The notes beneath the pieces are model-generated. The model was not told the DNA's origin, ran no database searches, and worked only from the letters and a program-made list of their open reading frames with translations. Below, piece after piece: positions 31,971-40,652 of a stretch of 64,000 nt of DNA (position 1 is its first letter; each line of letters begins with the position of its first letter). The DNA is from Streptomyces sp. NBC_01288 (GTDB taxonomy: Bacteria; Actinomycetota; Actinomycetes; Streptomycetales; Streptomycetaceae): positions 4,959,001-5,023,000 of the forward strand of contig NZ_CP108427.1 in the NCBI RefSeq assembly GCF_035982055.1, given 5' to 3'. The position numbers and the translations under genes were made by a program.

Positions 31971-34502
31971 TCAGTACGCGCGGATCGCATCCGCGGGCGG
32001 TGTCCGCAGCGCCTGCCGCGTAGGCAGTTCGATGGTCAGGAAAGCCGTCACCGTGACCGTGAGCGCCAGGCCCGGGAGCAGCCAGACCGGCCCCGCAGGC
32101 CAGGGGTGGCCGAGGAAACCTTGGCCCAACAACGCCAGCGGGATCGCGGAGAGCAGGAGTGCCGTGGTCAGCGCGGTGGCGGCGGTCATCGCGGCCTCTC
32201 GGCGCATCATCGCCCGGATCTGGCGGGGAGTTGTGCCGTTGAGCCGGAGGGCACCCAACTCCACCCTCCGCTGGGCGGTGGCCGCGACAAGCTTGTTGGC
32301 GATGCTGAGCAGCAGGTAGACGAGCAGGACGATGATGGTGGCGAGGTTGATCCACACCTCGGGCGGCGCGTCCTCAAGTCCGCCCGTGGAGGGGGAGTTG
32401 GCGGGTCCGAGGGTCAGACCGGGGCGGGCGGCGGCGAGGGCCGCGAGGTTCTGCCGCGCCTTCGCCGAGCCGTCCGTACGGATCAGGAGCGACTGGTCGA
32501 GCGCCGTGGTCGTGTGCCCGGCGGCCAGGTCGTGCGACAGCACCACCGTGCCGAAGCCGAGCCCCCGCCCGTACACGGCAACTACCTTGGCGTCGACGCG
32601 AGTTCCGTCCCCGAGGACCAGACCCACGGTGTGCCCCACCGTCGCGGAACGGGTTCGCGCCACATCACTGCTGACAGCAACTGTCCTGCCGGACAGCCGA
32701 CTCAGGCTGCCGTCCCGTACGTCGAGGTCGAGAACGCCCGCCGCGTCCGGCGTGAGGATCGTCGCCGGACCCGAGTCGACCGCCGGGTCACCGAACTGCT
32801 CGTACTCCCACACCACGGTGGTCGTCCCGACGGGAGCGGCGGCCTTCACCCCGGCCGTCTTCCGTACGGCGGCGGGCGTGCCGTCGGGCAGCCCGCCCAA
32901 CCCCTGTGCGCTGAGGCGCAGTTGGGCCAGGGTCCCGGTGCTGGTGTCCTGCGCGGTCGCGGCCAGCACGGTCGTCTGCGTGAAGGTGTACGTCAGCACG
33001 AACACGACCGCCATGGCCAGCGTGGAGACGATCCCCGCGTTGCGCAGGGCGTAGGCGCGCAGGTTGGCCATCGCCAGCCAGGTCGGCGCGGAAGCCCCTG
33101 ACCTCGTCACTCGCGCCGCCGCACCCCCGATGCCCCGCACCAGCGCCGGTCCCGCCATGGCCAGCCCGATCGCCCCGATGATGCCGGCGAGGGAGGTGGC
33201 CGTGGCGCCGATGACGGTGCGGGAGAAGAGCGGCAGGGCCGACATGACCGTCGCTACGACGATGACGGCCACGCCGATACGGGTCCGGGCCCGCGACGGA
33301 TTACGCGGCTCGCTCCGCGACTCGGCGACCGCCTCGGTGGCCGGCATCCGCGAGGTGCGCCACGCCGAGCAACGGGCCGACACCTGAACGGCGAGAAGCA
33401 TCAGCACGATCGCCGCGAACGCGGGCAACGGGCTGAAGGTCAGCGGCAGTTCGGCCGGGATGACCCCTCGGTCCGCGAGCAGCCCGCGGAACTGTCCCGC
33501 CAGCAGATACCCGAGCCCCACCCCGGGTGCCACGGCGACAGCGGCCACGACGGTGGACTGCGCGGCGGCCAGCCTGCGGATCTGCTTCGGGGTCGCGCCG
33601 ACGGCCCGCATCAACGCCAGGTCCCGCCGCTGCCCGCCGATCGCCACGGCCAGCGCACTCGCCATCACGAACCCGGTGATCAGCAGGACGATCCCGGAGA
33701 GCGACCCGGCGAGCAGCACCAGCAGCGAGCGTGAGGCTCCGGCGCCGGGTGCGGCGGTGTCGCCCCGCTCGGCCCCGGTGACGGTCAGGAGCCCGGTGCC
33801 CTTCAGCTTCGTACGGACTTCGGCGGCGACCCGCTCCTCGGCACCGGGCGCGGTGCGGAGGCCCACCAGATCGACTCGGCCGGACCGACCGGACATAGCT
33901 ACGGCCGTCTTGTCGGCGAAGTAGACCCCGGCACCAGGCGTGTTGACGACCGCCGATACCCGATAGCCGCTCGCGGGGCGGGAGTTGACGACGACCTGGA
34001 CACGGTCACCCTGCTTGATACCGGCCGCCGCGGCGGTGGCGCTGTCCACCGCGACCTCGCCGGAGGCGGTCGGCGCACTCCCGGTGACCCGCGCCCCCGC
34101 CAGCAGCTTCGTCGACGACCAACCGTGCCCCGACACCTGAGGATCTCCGGACGACGACGCCACGACCCGACCGTGCGCGTCGACGAGAGCGGCCGGGAAG
34201 CCGATGTCGCCGACGGACGCGGTCACCCCGGGCAACTCGCCCAGTTCCCCGACCAGTTGGGCCGGGATCCGACGGCGTTCCGGCAGCGCGAGCGGGAGAT
34301 CGCCGGTCGGATGGAACTCCTGGTCGGCCGCGACCACCACCGACGCCCCGGCGAGACGCCCTGCGGGCAGGTGGGAACGGAGGCCGGACTCGGCCAGGAC
34401 GCCGGTGGCGGTGATCAGCGCCGCGCCGCCGAGGACCGCGCAGGCCACGGCGATCAGCGCGGTGACGCGGTGCCCGACCATCTGTATCGCGAGACGGAAC
34501 AT
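31971..34502 (-). CDS. ABC transporter permease, FtsX/MacB type
   Basis: An 843-residue permease with the duplicated FtsX layout: an N-terminal helix (VTALIAVACAVLGGAALITA), a large extracytoplasmic domain, then groups of helices (LLVLLAGSLSGIVLLITGFV; QIRRLAAAQSTVVAAVAVAP). A second half follows with another exported domain and a final group (IIVLLVYLLLSIANKLVAAT; LLPGLALTVTVTAFLTIEL). It probably exports or extrudes a lipid, peptide or antimicrobial rather than importing. The ATPase lies three bases upstream in the same operon. Confidence 0.9.
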   Translation of the reverse strand: MFRLAIQMVGHRVTALIAVACAVLGGAALITATGVLAESGLRSHLPAGRLAGASVVVAADQEFHPTGDLPLALPERRRIPAQLVGELGELPGVTASVGDIGFPAALVDAHGRVVASSSGDPQVSGHGWSSTKLLAGARVTGSAPTASGEVAVDSATAAAAGIKQGDRVQVVVNSRPASGYRVSAVVNTPGAGVYFADKTAVAMSGRSGRVDLVGLRTAPGAEERVAAEVRTKLKGTGLLTVTGAERGDTAAPGAGASRSLLVLLAGSLSGIVLLITGFVMASALAVAIGGQRRDLALMRAVGATPKQIRRLAAAQSTVVAAVAVAPGVGLGYLLAGQFRGLLADRGVIPAELPLTFSPLPAFAAIVLMLLAVQVSARCSAWRTSRMPATEAVAESRSEPRNPSRARTRIGVAVIVVATVMSALPLFSRTVIGATATSLAGIIGAIGLAMAGPALVRGIGGAAARVTRSGASAPTWLAMANLRAYALRNAGIVSTLAMAVVFVLTYTFTQTTVLAATAQDTSTGTLAQLRLSAQGLGGLPDGTPAAVRKTAGVKAAAPVGTTTVVWEYEQFGDPAVDSGPATILTPDAAGVLDLDVRDGSLSRLSGRTVAVSSDVARTRSATVGHTVGLVLGDGTRVDAKVVAVYGRGLGFGTVVLSHDLAAGHTTTALDQSLLIRTDGSAKARQNLAALAAARPGLTLGPANSPSTGGLEDAPPEVWINLATIIVLLVYLLLSIANKLVAATAQRRVELGALRLNGTTPRQIRAMMRREAAMTAATALTTALLLSAIPLALLGQGFLGHPWPAGPVWLLPGLALTVTVTAFLTIELPTRQALRTPPADAIRAY

Positions 34503-34505
34503 GGC

Positions 34506-35249
34506 TCAGCCCCTCCCCAACTCGACAAGACGGGCGGCCAGTTCGTCGGCGGTCGGCGCCTTGAGGGCGTCGACCACGCGGCCGTCGGCCATCACCAGGA
34601 CGTGGTGGGCGCGGGCGGCGGCGGCCGGGTCGTGGGTGACCATCACGACCGTCTGGCGCAGGTCGTTCACGAGGTCACGGAGGAGGTCCAGGACCTCGTG
34701 GGCGCTGCGCAGATCGAGCGCGCCGGTCGGTTCGTCGGCGAACACGACCGCCGGGCGGGCCACCAACGCCCGTACGACGGCGGCCCGTTGCTGCTGCCCT
34801 CCGGAGAGCTCGGCCGGACGGTGGGACAACCGGTCCGCGAGTCCGACCCGTTCCACCAGCGTGCGCAGCCAGTCGCGGTCGGCGGTACGGCCCGCCAGCC
34901 GGAGCGGCAGCGTGATGTTGTCCTCGACGGAGAGGGAGGGGATCAGGTTGTACGCCTGGAACACGAACCCGACGCGTTCGCGCCGAAGTTGGGTGCGCTT
35001 GGTCTCGTTCAGCCCGGCGATCTCGTGACCGTCGATACGGACACTGCCCGAGGTCGGCGAGTCGAGCCCGGCGGCGCAGTGCATCAGCGTGCTCTTCCCG
35101 GAGCCGGAGGGGCCCATCACGGCGAGGAAGGTGCCGCGTTCCACGGTCAACGACACATCGTCCAGGGCGCGTACGCCTCCGGGGTAGGCCTTGCTGACGC
35201 CCTCCAGGGCGATGGCGGCGGCGGTCAGGGCGGTGGCCGTGGTGTTCAT
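34506..35249 (-). CDS. ABC transporter ATP-binding protein (MacB/LolD type)
   Basis: A 247-residue ATPase with Walker A GPSGSGKSTLMH, Q-loop FVFQAYNLIPSLSVEDNITL, signature ELSGGQQQRAAVVRALVARP, Walker B VVFADEPTGALD and H-loop VMVTHDP. It is of the subfamily pairing with FtsX-type permeases. ATG 35249 overlaps the small membrane protein gene (ATGA). It sits in an operon divergent from the two-component system. Confidence 0.93.
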   Translation of the reverse strand: MNTTATALTAAAIALEGVSKAYPGGVRALDDVSLTVERGTFLAVMGPSGSGKSTLMHCAAGLDSPTSGSVRIDGHEIAGLNETKRTQLRRERVGFVFQAYNLIPSLSVEDNITLPLRLAGRTADRDWLRTLVERVGLADRLSHRPAELSGGQQQRAAVVRALVARPAVVFADEPTGALDLRSAHEVLDLLRDLVNDLRQTVVMVTHDPAAAARAHHVLVMADGRVVDALKAPTADELAARLVELGRG

Positions 35250-35458
35250 CGCCGGCCCCGCAGGTTGCGTACGACGAGGGCGCCCGCGCACAGGACGGTG
35301 ACCGCGCCGCACACCAGGTGCACCCAGGTGTCGGCGCCGCCGAAGGAGGCCGCCATATTGGTGAGCGCGCTGGCCACGACCACGGTCCAGAGGAGGATGC
35401 GGGCGATCTCACCCCGGGTGAGACGGTCGGGTTCGGTGGTCGTCGTCTGCGACGTCAT
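35246..35458 (-). CDS. Small two-helix membrane protein leading the ABC operon
   Basis: A 70-residue protein with a charged N-terminus (TSQTTTTEPDRLTRGEIARI) and two membrane helices (LLWTVVVASALTNMAASF and WVHLVCGAVTVLCAGALVV), ending RNLRGRR. It is the first gene of the ABC operon and could be an accessory or sensing subunit. No family recognised. Confidence 0.7.
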   Translation of the reverse strand: MTSQTTTTEPDRLTRGEIARILLWTVVVASALTNMAASFGGADTWVHLVCGAVTVLCAGALVVRNLRGRR

Positions 35459-35514
35459 GGGGCTTCTCCCGTGGTGCTGCGCGGTGCGTTCCGGGGGTCC
35501 GGCTGTCGTCACCG

Positions 35515-35520
35515 ACGCTA
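35515..35520 (-). promoter_or_regulatory. -10 element of the ABC operon promoter
   Basis: TAGCGT on the minus strand, with no -35-like hexamer 17-18 bases upstream. The palindrome 35568-35583 is centred about 55 bases before it, the same distance as at 37764. This suggests dependence on an activator. Confidence 0.45.
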
Positions 35521-35567
35521 TGGATCAGCACCCCTCGCGGCGGATCCCGCAGCCCGCCCGGTTCGGG

Positions 35568-35583
35568 GTACAGCAGGCTGTAC
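35568..35583. promoter_or_regulatory. Palindromic operator GTACAGC-AG-GCTGTAC
   Basis: A 16-bp palindrome with perfect 7-bp arms in the divergent region between the ABC operon and the two-component system. An identical pair of arms, spacer TG, lies at 37702-37717. It is the likely binding site of the response regulator encoded at 37010. Confidence 0.7.
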
Positions 35584-35621
35584 TCCCCTCTTCCTCCGCC
35601 ACGAAGAACTCCCGTACGGCA

Positions 35622-35627
35622 TAGGGT
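35622..35627 (+). promoter_or_regulatory. -10 element of the histidine kinase gene
   Basis: TAGGGT fits the actinobacterial TAGRRT -10. The ATG at 35635 is eight bases downstream, so the transcript is probably leaderless. No -35 hexamer is seen. The palindrome 35568-35583 lies about 47 bases before the -10. Confidence 0.45.
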
Positions 35628-35634
35628 CGTTCGC

Positions 35635-36930
35635 ATGACAGCGAGCACGAGCGAGGCGGGCGGTGGGGCGGGCGCCGGGGCAGCCGCGCCACGCGAGCGC
35701 TTCAAGGGCATCGCGCTACGGACCCTGAGCGCCGCCGGCCGAGCCATCGCCCAGCTCGCCTCCGGGCTCAACACAGCTGTGCTCGCCGCCCTGTTGCTGT
35801 TCTGGCTGGCCCTCACCGCCGTGACGAGCGTGGTCGGGGTGGGGCTGCTCATGGCACCCGCGCCGCTGCGCGCCCTGCACGCCCTTTCCGGCCGGGAGCG
35901 CGACCGCCTCGCCCGCTGGGGCCCCGAGGTCGTAGCGCCGCAGCCCCCGCCCACCCGCCTACGACTCGCCCTCGCCGACCCCACCACCCACCGCGAACTG
36001 CGGTGGCTGCTACGGCACTCCACCCTGGGTCTGCTGCTCGGGCTGCTCGGTGTGCTGCTGCCGATCACGGCCGTGCGGGACAGCGCGTTCCCGCTGTACT
36101 GGACGTTCATGCCGGCGAACACGACGGCCACGTCGCTCGGCATCGGCAACGCGCACACCTGGCCGGACGCCCTCGCCGTGGCACTGCTGGGCGTGGGCTG
36201 GATCGCCATCATCCTGGGGCTGGCGCCCGGCATGGCCCGGTTGCAGGCGGGGCCCGGACGGCACCTCCTCGCGGCCGGTCCCGACGTCGATCTCTCCCTG
36301 CGCGTCGCGGAGTTGACCGCCACCCGAGCCGCCGCGCTCGACGCCCACGCCACCGAACTCCGGCGTATCGAGCGCTCGTTGCACGACGGCGCGCAGAACC
36401 GCCTTGTCTCCGTGGCCGTGTTGCTCGGGGCCGCCCGCCGCATGGTGGCCCGTGACCCGGCGGGCGCCGACGAACTCCTCGAACGCGCCCAGTCCGCCGC
36501 CGAGATGGCGCTGGCCGAACTGCGGACGGTCGCGCGCGGCATCCTGCCGCCGGTACTGGCCGACCGGGGGCTCGCGGGCGCGCTCTCCGGACTCGCGGCG
36601 GACTGCGCGGTGCCGTGCCGGATCGACGTGGACGTCCCCGCACGCTGCGCGGCCTCCGTGGAGGCGACGGCCTACTTCGTCGTCGCCGAGGCCCTGACCA
36701 ACATCGCCAAGCACAGCGGGGCGCGGCACGCCGTCGTCACGGCACGTGGAAGCGGCGGCCGACTGACGCTGTCGGTGGAGGACGACGGCCGGGGCGGCGC
36801 GGATGCGGAGGGTGGCTCCGGCCTCGCCGGCATCCGCCGCCGTATCGCCGCGCATGACGGCGACCTCACCCTGACCAGCCCGCCGGGCGGTCCGACCGTC
36901 CTCACCGTAGATCTCCCTTGTGGCCGGTGA
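35635..36930 (+). CDS. Sensor histidine kinase (NarL/DesK type)
   Basis: A 431-residue membrane kinase. Helices lie at about 48-75 and 128-198 (a Streptomyces-type sensor domain). The HisKA_3 box has the phospho-accepting His250 in IERSLHDGAQNRLVSVAVLL, with the X-box LAELRTVARGILPPVLADRG. The HATPase region follows: ALTNIAKHSGARHAVVTARG, SVEDDGRGGADAEGGSGLAG and IRRRIAAHDGDL. It phosphorylates the regulator at 37010. The signal is unknown, but the neighbouring exporter suggests envelope or antibiotic sensing. Confidence 0.92.
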   Translation: MTASTSEAGGGAGAGAAAPRERFKGIALRTLSAAGRAIAQLASGLNTAVLAALLLFWLALTAVTSVVGVGLLMAPAPLRALHALSGRERDRLARWGPEVVAPQPPPTRLRLALADPTTHRELRWLLRHSTLGLLLGLLGVLLPITAVRDSAFPLYWTFMPANTTATSLGIGNAHTWPDALAVALLGVGWIAIILGLAPGMARLQAGPGRHLLAAGPDVDLSLRVAELTATRAAALDAHATELRRIERSLHDGAQNRLVSVAVLLGAARRMVARDPAGADELLERAQSAAEMALAELRTVARGILPPVLADRGLAGALSGLAADCAVPCRIDVDVPARCAASVEATAYFVVAEALTNIAKHSGARHAVVTARGSGGRLTLSVEDDGRGGADAEGGSGLAGIRRRIAAHDGDLTLTSPPGGPTVLTVDLPCGR

Positions 36931-37009
36931 GTTGGGGATCGTGACGAGCAAAGAGAGCCTGCGATGCGGAACTTGAGCTGTGGAGTGCGAGCTGTGGAGC
37001 GTGGCTGAC

Positions 37010-37669
37010 ATGCGGATCGTGATCGCCGAGGACGACGCGTTGCTGCGCGAGGGCCTCGCCCTGCTGCTGCGCGCCGAGGGACTGGACGTGGTGGCCACCG
37101 CCGGCACCCCGGACGAGGCTCTCGACGCCATCGACGTCCACAAACCGGACGTCGCCATCCTCGACGTACGGATGCCGCCGACCCACACCGACGAGGGCAT
37201 CGTCGCCGCGGTCGAGGCCCGGCGACGGCGACCCGACCTGGCGGTGCTGGTGCTGTCGGCATACGTGGAGCAGAGCTTCGCCACCGAGCTTCTCGGCGGC
37301 GGGGTGAGCGGGCTCGGCTATCTGCTCAAGGAACGGGTGGGCCGGGTCGAGGAGTTCCTCGACGCGCTGCACCGCGTGGCGGCCGGCGGCACCGCCATCG
37401 ACCCGGAGGTCGTCGCCCAGCTCTTCACCCGCTCCCGCCAGGACACCCGCCTCGACCGGCTCAGCCCGCGCGAACGGGACGTACTCGCCCTGATGGCCGA
37501 GGGATTGGGCAACTCCGCCATCGCCGGGAAGCTCGTCGTCACCGACGGCGCCGTCCACAAACACATCCGCAGCATCTTCGCCAAGCTCGACCTGTCCCCC
37601 ACGGACCAGGTGGACCGCCGGGTCGCGGCGGTTCTGCGGTACCTGGAGGATCTACGGCGGCTGACCTGA
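37010..37669 (+). CDS. LuxR/NarL family response regulator
   Basis: A 219-residue regulator. Receiver domain: IVIAEDDALLREGLALLLRA, phospho-acceptor Asp52 in VAILDVRMPPTHTDEGI, and LSAYVEQSFATELLGGGVSG followed by YLLKERV. The LuxR helix-turn-helix is LSPRERDVLALMAEGLGNSA with VVTDGAVHKHIRSIFAKLDL. ATG 37010; GTG 37001 is three codons longer. It is 79 bases after the kinase stop. The GTACAGC palindromes at 35568 and 37702 flank the gene pair and are its likely targets. Confidence 0.93.
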   Translation: MRIVIAEDDALLREGLALLLRAEGLDVVATAGTPDEALDAIDVHKPDVAILDVRMPPTHTDEGIVAAVEARRRRPDLAVLVLSAYVEQSFATELLGGGVSGLGYLLKERVGRVEEFLDALHRVAAGGTAIDPEVVAQLFTRSRQDTRLDRLSPRERDVLALMAEGLGNSAIAGKLVVTDGAVHKHIRSIFAKLDLSPTDQVDRRVAAVLRYLEDLRRLT

Positions 37670-37701
37670 TGCCAGCCCCTGATGCCAGCCCCAGGTCCTT
37701 G

Positions 37702-37717
37702 GTACAGCTGGCTGTAC
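37702..37717. promoter_or_regulatory. Palindromic operator GTACAGC-TG-GCTGTAC
   Basis: Second 16-bp palindrome with the same arms as 35568-35583, 33 bases after the response regulator stop and about 55 bases before the -10 at 37764. Probable activator site for the serine hydrolase gene. Confidence 0.7.
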
Positions 37718-37763
37718 GGCGGACCGGCCCGCGGGCTGGATAGATCACCGCGTGCTGTCTCCC

Positions 37764-37769
37764 TAGGTT
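37764..37769 (+). promoter_or_regulatory. -10 element of the serine hydrolase gene
   Basis: TAGGTT, with no recognisable -35. Transcription would start near 37776, about 50 bases before ATG 37825. The palindrome centre would be near -66, a usual activator position. Confidence 0.45.
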
Positions 37770-37824
37770 GGTGAACACACCGCAAGCCGATGCGGGTGAC
37801 CACCAACTCCCAAGGGAACAGCCC

Positions 37825-39012
37825 ATGATGACGTTCCGTCAGCTCACCGCCGCAGCCGCACTGGCCGCCGTAGGACTCGGCCTCGCGACACCCATGGCGA
37901 GCGCCACGGAGTCCCGACAGCGCACCACGGAGTCCCGACAGCGCACCACGACGCTCCAGCAGAGCGTGGACGCCATCCAGAAGACGGGAACCGCCGCTGT
38001 CGTGGCCCAGTCGACGGGTCCGGACGGACGGCGTTACGCCACCACCGGAGTCTCGGACACCGCGACCGGCCGGGCGGCCCGCGTCACCGACAGGTTCCGG
38101 ATCGCGAGCAGCACCAAGGCCTTCGTGGCGACGGTGATGCTCCAACTGGTGGGCGAGGGACGGGTATCGCTGGACGACACGGTCGAACACTGGCTGCCCG
38201 GCGTGGTGTCCGGGAACGGCAACGACGGAAACGCCATCACCGTAAGGCAGTTGCTGAACCACACCAGCGGACTGTTCAACTACACCGCCGACTTCCCCGA
38301 GATCAGCTCGGTGGCGGACTTCGAGGCGGACCGCTACACCACCTGGACGCCACAACAGCTGGTCGGCATCGCGATGCGCCACGCCCCGGACTTCGCGCCG
38401 GGCACCCAGTGGGAGTACTCCAACACGAACTACATCGTCGCCGGAATGATCATCCAGAAGGCCACCGGCCACACCTGGCAGCAGGAGGTCACCCGGCGCA
38501 TCATCCGTCCACTGGGCCTGCACGACACCTCGGCCCCCGACACCTCGTCCCGTATCCCCGGCCAACACCTGCACGGCTACTCGGACTTCGGCGACACCGG
38601 CCCGACCATCGACGTCACCGACGTCAACCCGACGGCCGCCGGTTCGGCCGGCGCGATGATCAGCACGACCGGCGACCTCACCCGCTTCTTCTCGGCCCTC
38701 CTGAGCGGCAGGCTGCTGCACCCGGCCCAGCTCGCCGAGATGAAGACAACGGTACGAGCCGCCTCCCTCGACCCCGTGTGGCCCGGCGCCCGTTACGGCC
38801 TGGGCCTGATGGAACTCCCCTTGACCTGCGGCGGCGTCTACTACAGCCACGCCGGTGACCTGATGGGCTACACCACCCGCGACGGAGTCAGCGCGGACGG
38901 CCGCCGGACCGTGGTCCTGGAGGCGACGGGCGACGGCGCGCCCGACCTGTCGACGGAGACGGCGCAGAACGCGCTGATCGACACCGAACTCTGCGCCGGG
39001 GCAAGGAAGTAG
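37825..39012 (+). CDS. Secreted serine hydrolase (class C beta-lactamase fold), two-component-regulated
   Basis: A 395-residue exported protein with a signal peptide (LTAAAALAAVGLGLATPMAS). Directly after it is a 7-residue tandem repeat (ESRQRTT twice, from a 21-bp repeat at 37910-37951). The hydrolase domain has SxxK at Ser95-Lys98 in FRIASSTKAFVATVML, YxN in WEYSNTNYIVAGMIIQKATG, and HxG in YYSHAGDLMGY. It may be a D,D-peptidase or esterase. AAGGGA precedes ATG 37825. The operator at 37702 suggests it responds to the same signal as the ABC exporter. Confidence 0.88.
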   Translation: MMTFRQLTAAAALAAVGLGLATPMASATESRQRTTESRQRTTTLQQSVDAIQKTGTAAVVAQSTGPDGRRYATTGVSDTATGRAARVTDRFRIASSTKAFVATVMLQLVGEGRVSLDDTVEHWLPGVVSGNGNDGNAITVRQLLNHTSGLFNYTADFPEISSVADFEADRYTTWTPQQLVGIAMRHAPDFAPGTQWEYSNTNYIVAGMIIQKATGHTWQQEVTRRIIRPLGLHDTSAPDTSSRIPGQHLHGYSDFGDTGPTIDVTDVNPTAAGSAGAMISTTGDLTRFFSALLSGRLLHPAQLAEMKTTVRAASLDPVWPGARYGLGLMELPLTCGGVYYSHAGDLMGYTTRDGVSADGRRTVVLEATGDGAPDLSTETAQNALIDTELCAGARK

Positions 39013-39166
39013 GCAGAAGGAAGCAGAGGGACAGGTTCAGCTGGCGGCGTCCACGAAATCGGGGCGCCGCATGCCGTGCAGCCCCTGGTACGCGGCCCTC
39101 CCGGGCGAGCTCTAGACCGCCAGCAGCGAGGCGGGCCAAGCGCTATGTACGGGACCTGTATTGAGC

Positions 39167-39847
39167 ATGGCTGACCACAACACCCCCTACCGGCATCGCG
39201 CGTTCGAAGGGTGCTGCGGCGCGCGGCGGGGCGGCAGCGTGCGCTTGATCGACGCAGAGGGCCGGACCGTGCACCAGGGGCGGTTGCTCTCCGAGGGGGA
39301 CCGGCTGCTGGTCGGCCTGGCGCCCACGGTCAACGCCGGCGCGCGGGCCGCCGTAGAGTCCGCGCCTCCCGAGGTTCCGGCGTGGGAGCACGGCGATCAA
39401 CTCGCCCAGCTGGACGCGGTGTTGGCGGACGGTGGCCTCGCCCGGCGCGCGGCCTTCGACCGCTGTCGCGGCGGCGAGCACCGGCCGATCGACGTCGACG
39501 TGGTGGCGTCGGTTCTCGACCACGTCTGTTCCGTCGGACTGCCCATCGGGGTCGCGGTGTTCGCCCCGGCGGTCATGCAGGCGTGCGCCGGCCGGGTCCA
39601 CGTCACCGATCGGACCGTAGGCGGACGGGTGTTCGCGGCGCTCGCGGAGAGTTCGGTGGAGATCGACCTGGCCGCCGTCCGGGCGTGCCATCTCGTCCGC
39701 TCGGCAGCTGCCCACGGTCCGACCTCGGCGCTCGAACTCGACGACGAGGACGGTCGATGCGTCGCTGTCATCACGCAGTTCGGGATGGTCGGGGAGGACG
39801 TGCACGAGGCCTGGGAGGACCTGGCGGCTTCGCTGCCTGACGCCTAG
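39167..39847 (+). CDS. Unknown protein with a possible HemS/ChuX-like C-terminal half
   Basis: A 226-residue soluble protein. The second half (ACHLVRSAAAHGPTSALELD, DEDGRCVAVITQFGMVGEDV, EAWEDLAASLP) resembles the haem-handling HemS/ChuX repeat in its pattern: a VRS segment, LEL-D-x-DG, then a W-x2-L ending. No haem iron ligand can be assigned. ATG 39167 is preferred over TTG 39161. No operon partner. Confidence 0.5.
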   Translation: MADHNTPYRHRAFEGCCGARRGGSVRLIDAEGRTVHQGRLLSEGDRLLVGLAPTVNAGARAAVESAPPEVPAWEHGDQLAQLDAVLADGGLARRAAFDRCRGGEHRPIDVDVVASVLDHVCSVGLPIGVAVFAPAVMQACAGRVHVTDRTVGGRVFAALAESSVEIDLAAVRACHLVRSAAAHGPTSALELDDEDGRCVAVITQFGMVGEDVHEAWEDLAASLPDA

Positions 39848-39920
39848 CACGATGACCTGACGCCCTAGCCTCGTGCTTTCGCGTACCGACCGGCCCGGAG
39901 CCTGGTTAAGGAGGTACGGA

Positions 39921-40016
39921 GTGCCTCTGGCCAGGGAGGATGAACTTGTCCGGGCCCCTGGTCGCCGTCAAGAACGTTGCACTCCTGAGGTGAAAGCCGA
40001 GGGAAACTGTGCCTGA
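39921..40016 (+). CDS. Possible 31-residue ORF with a strong ribosome-binding site
   Basis: TTAAGGAGG precedes GTG 39921 by seven bases. The frame encodes VPLAREDELVRAPGRRQERC and stops at 40016. The good ribosome-binding site with a short, basic product suggests either a small protein or the 5' remnant of a truncated gene in this accessory region. The surrounding 39848-40083 holds nothing else I can support. Confidence 0.25.
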   Translation: MPLAREDELVRAPGRRQERCTPEVKAEGNCA

Positions 40017-40083
40017 GCCCGCAGCAGCCTCGCCTGCACAACGTCGCGTTGGGCCGAATGAGAGGCCGCCAGGACCCTCTTGC

Positions 40084-40554
40084 TCAGTTCAGCGTCAAGT
40101 GCACGACATCGATTTCCTGGCCCCGCGCCCGCGCAAAGTGACGGCTGCGACCTGTCATGACGAAGCCGCACTTCTCCAGGACGCGGATGGAACCGGCGTT
40201 GTCAGCGGCGGCGGTGGCGTGCAGCGGCCGGGTGCCCTCCAGCTCGATCAGCTCAGCGAGCGCCTGCGAGGCGATGCCTCGACCCCAGTGAGCCCTCCCG
40301 ATGACATAGGAGACCTCCCGCTCGGAGGGCGACCCGGCTACGACGGCGTGCCCTGCCACGACGCCGTCGGCGAGAACGGTTCGCAAGAGCCTTGCTGTAT
40401 CGGACCGCACTTTGGCCCAGTACTGATCGAAGTGGCCACGGTCATAGTGGTACTTCCTCGTAGCGGCCGCCATGTGCTGCATCTCCGGGTCCGTCAGGTG
40501 CTCCCAGAAGATGGGCAAGTCAGGGGCCTGAGTTTCACGCAGGGATATCTCCAT
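40084..40554 (-). CDS. GNAT family N-acetyltransferase
   Basis: A 156-residue acetyltransferase: LRETQAPDLPIFWEHLTDPE at the start, VVAGHAVVAGSPSEREVSYV, the acetyl-CoA loop IGRAHWGRGIASQALAELIE, and ATAAADNAGSIRVLEKCGFV near the end. The substrate is unknown. The gene stands alone next to the insertion element. Confidence 0.88.
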   Translation of the reverse strand: MEISLRETQAPDLPIFWEHLTDPEMQHMAAATRKYHYDRGHFDQYWAKVRSDTARLLRTVLADGVVAGHAVVAGSPSEREVSYVIGRAHWGRGIASQALAELIELEGTRPLHATAAADNAGSIRVLEKCGFVMTGRSRHFARARGQEIDVVHLTLN

Positions 40555-40652
40555 GGTGCTGCGTCATCTCCACGAGATCGCTACCAAGCTGGCCGACTCA
40601 GCCTAACCTCGGGCGTCACGAACGAGCTCGTCCAGACCTTGATCAGATAAGT

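Noticed and set aside
28526..31990. An 1154-codon minus-strand open frame
   Set aside because: Exactly antisense to the FG-GAP protein, whose signal peptide, repeats and codon bias are convincing.
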